A DNA stretch of 17,362 nt, taken from JALOAT01 sp041677345 (lineage in GTDB: Bacteria; Pseudomonadota; Gammaproteobacteria; Thiohalomonadales; Thiohalomonadaceae). A program made the translations under genes and the position numbers. Below the pieces are notes generated by a model, which was not told the origin of the DNA, searched no databases, and worked only from the letters and a program-made list of their open reading frames with translations. The DNA lies in assembly GCA_041677345.1 (NCBI GenBank), contig JBAYQE010000054.1, positions 1 through 17,362 on the forward strand. The letters are read 5' to 3'. Shown piece by piece: positions 16,722-17,362 of the stretch (position 1 is the stretch's first letter; each line of letters begins with the position of its first letter).

Positions 16722-16942
16722 CAGGATTGGCGGCCGTCCTGATGTATGCGAGCCCACCGAGCTCTGCGCCGGGCGCAGCGCCGCCCCCGCAGTCCCCCCT
16801 TGCATCCGCCCCCGGCCGTCACTTTGGCCCGCGCCTACATGACGCACGCAGCCGTACCTAACATCCCCAGACGACCTGCCCCCCGTAGATACTGTTACGC
16901 CGCGCAAGCCCCATTAAGCGTTTGGGTGAAGAAAACCGCCCA

Positions 16943-16975
16943 ACGCAAAGACGCAAAGACGCAGAGGGCGCAAAG
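16943..16975 (+). repeat. Short tandem repeat of ACGCAAAG
   Basis: Four consecutive units, ACGCAAAG, ACGCAAAG, ACGCAGAG and GGCGCAAAG, sit ten bases before the REP-like hairpins. Similar ACGCAAAG strings occur in intergenic repeats of many proteobacterial genomes. No role is apparent. Confidence 0.7.
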
Positions 16976-16984
16976 TCTTCGTAG

Positions 16985-17007
16985 GTCACGTTGCGAAGCT
17001 ACGTGAC
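16985..17007 (-). repeat. REP-like hairpin, AGCTTCGCA-loop type
   Basis: Perfect 7-bp arms GTCACGT (16985-16991) and ACGTGAC (17001-17007) enclose TGCGAAGCT. Its reverse complement matches the AGCTTCGCAACCTGACCTAC stretch at the end of the sps gene (13351-13370). Confidence 0.7.
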
Positions 17008-17024
17008 ACGTCCGAGCCGCGCAC

Positions 17025-17053
17025 GTCACGTAGGCGCTGCGCGCCAACGTGAC
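17025..17053 (-). repeat. REP-like hairpin, GGCGC-stem type
   Basis: Arms GTCACGT (17025-17031) and ACGTGAC (17047-17053) enclose an inner stem GGCGC/GCGCC with a TGC loop. It is the opposite-strand copy of the hairpin at 13391-13419. With its neighbour at 16985 it forms a pair typical of clustered REP or BIME elements. Confidence 0.75.
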
Positions 17054-17086
17054 ATCTCCGGATACACAACCGCCCATCCGCAGCTC

Positions 17087-17362
17087 TCAGCGCCCGCAAC
17101 TCCCCACGATACGCTGCAACCCAACGCTCTCCGCGGCAACAGCACCAATCCCGAGGTCCTGGATCTCCAGCACCTGCCCGCTCCTGCGATCGAGTGTAAT
17201 GCGTTTGTCCGAAATGGAACCGGTACCGGCGGTCGCCTCGAAACTCACGCCCTCGGCCGCTTCGCTAGGCACACCGAAGATGTTGAAGGCGCGGTCCTTC
17301 TTGTAGAGGTCCTGCTGCTGCCAAAGGAATTGGCCCGACCTACCATCGAGCTTGCCGAGAAA
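17087..17362 (-). CDS. Unrecognised protein, C-terminal fragment
   Basis: The minus-strand frame is open from the right edge to a TGA at 17087-17089, giving 91 residues that begin FLGKLDGRSGQFLWQQQDLY. The part shown has alternating hydrophobic residues and turns (ISDKRITLDRRSGQVLEIQD) suggesting a beta-rich domain, and ends LQRIVGSCGR with a lone cysteine near the terminus. Composition is normal for a protein, unlike shadow frames in this GC-rich DNA, so I take it as real. The start lies outside the window. An internal Met (encoded at 17270-17272) could serve as a start, but the sequence before it is equally protein-like. I cannot name a family. Confidence 0.6.
   Translation of the reverse strand, partial: FLGKLDGRSGQFLWQQQDLYKKDRAFNIFGVPSEAAEGVSFEATAGTGSISDKRITLDRRSGQVLEIQDLGIGAVAAESVGLQRIVGSCGR

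Larger units (their letters stand above)
16722..17086. other. Gene-free stretch with short tandem and REP-like repeats
   Basis: No believable coding frame is present. The left part may hold decayed sequence from upstream of the kinase relic. The right part contains the ACGCAAAG tandem repeat and two hairpin repeats listed separately. Confidence 0.55.

Overview
The window is GC-rich, densely coded DNA that looks like a gammaproteobacterium, probably halophilic or haloalkaliphilic. The clues are the tail of an NhaD-type Na+/H+ antiporter, a relic of a multisubunit antiporter G subunit, and a complete sucrose (compatible solute) cassette. The taxonomic guess is inference from gene content and protein style; there is no rRNA, tRNA, CRISPR array, insertion sequence or phage gene in the window.

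Layout. 1-151 is the end of nhaD, closed by a strong intrinsic terminator. 192-1231 has no intact gene; it holds decayed fragments (an mnhG relic joined to an unrelated membrane-anchor fragment, and a possible substrate-binding-protein relic) and a G-rich tract. 1232-6225 is a minus-strand export operon, in transcription order ABC ATPase, FtsX-type permease, HlyD-type periplasmic adaptor and a YceI-family periplasmic protein. 6414-7531 is a minus-strand pair of overlapping genes (PF06475-type putative glycolipid-binding protein, then a lipoprotein). It diverges from a plus-strand MarR-family regulator (7722-8246) that has a good sigma-70-type promoter with a palindrome in its spacer. 8429-10032 is a translationally coupled pair: a 76-residue cysteine-rich protein and a KamA-like radical SAM protein.

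10198-15887 is the clearest functional unit: PfkB-family fructokinase, sucrose-phosphate synthase fused to sucrose-phosphate phosphatase, and sucrose synthase. Together they can make sucrose from fructose-6-phosphate and NDP-glucose, cleave it back to NDP-glucose and fructose, and re-phosphorylate the fructose. REP-like hairpins lie between the last two genes, and related ones lie at 16985-17053.

15905-16721 (minus) is a wrecked two-component system: a NarX-type histidine kinase cut inside its ATPase domain and joined out of frame to the last codons of a LuxR/NarL-type response regulator. The right edge holds the C-terminus of an unrecognised minus-strand protein.

The most notable points are the kinase-regulator deletion scar, the KamA-like protein whose expected substrate-binding Asp appears to be Ser next to a coupled tiny Cys-rich protein, the compact sucrose cycle, and the MarR operator-like palindrome. 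I saw no clearly new defence or mobile system.
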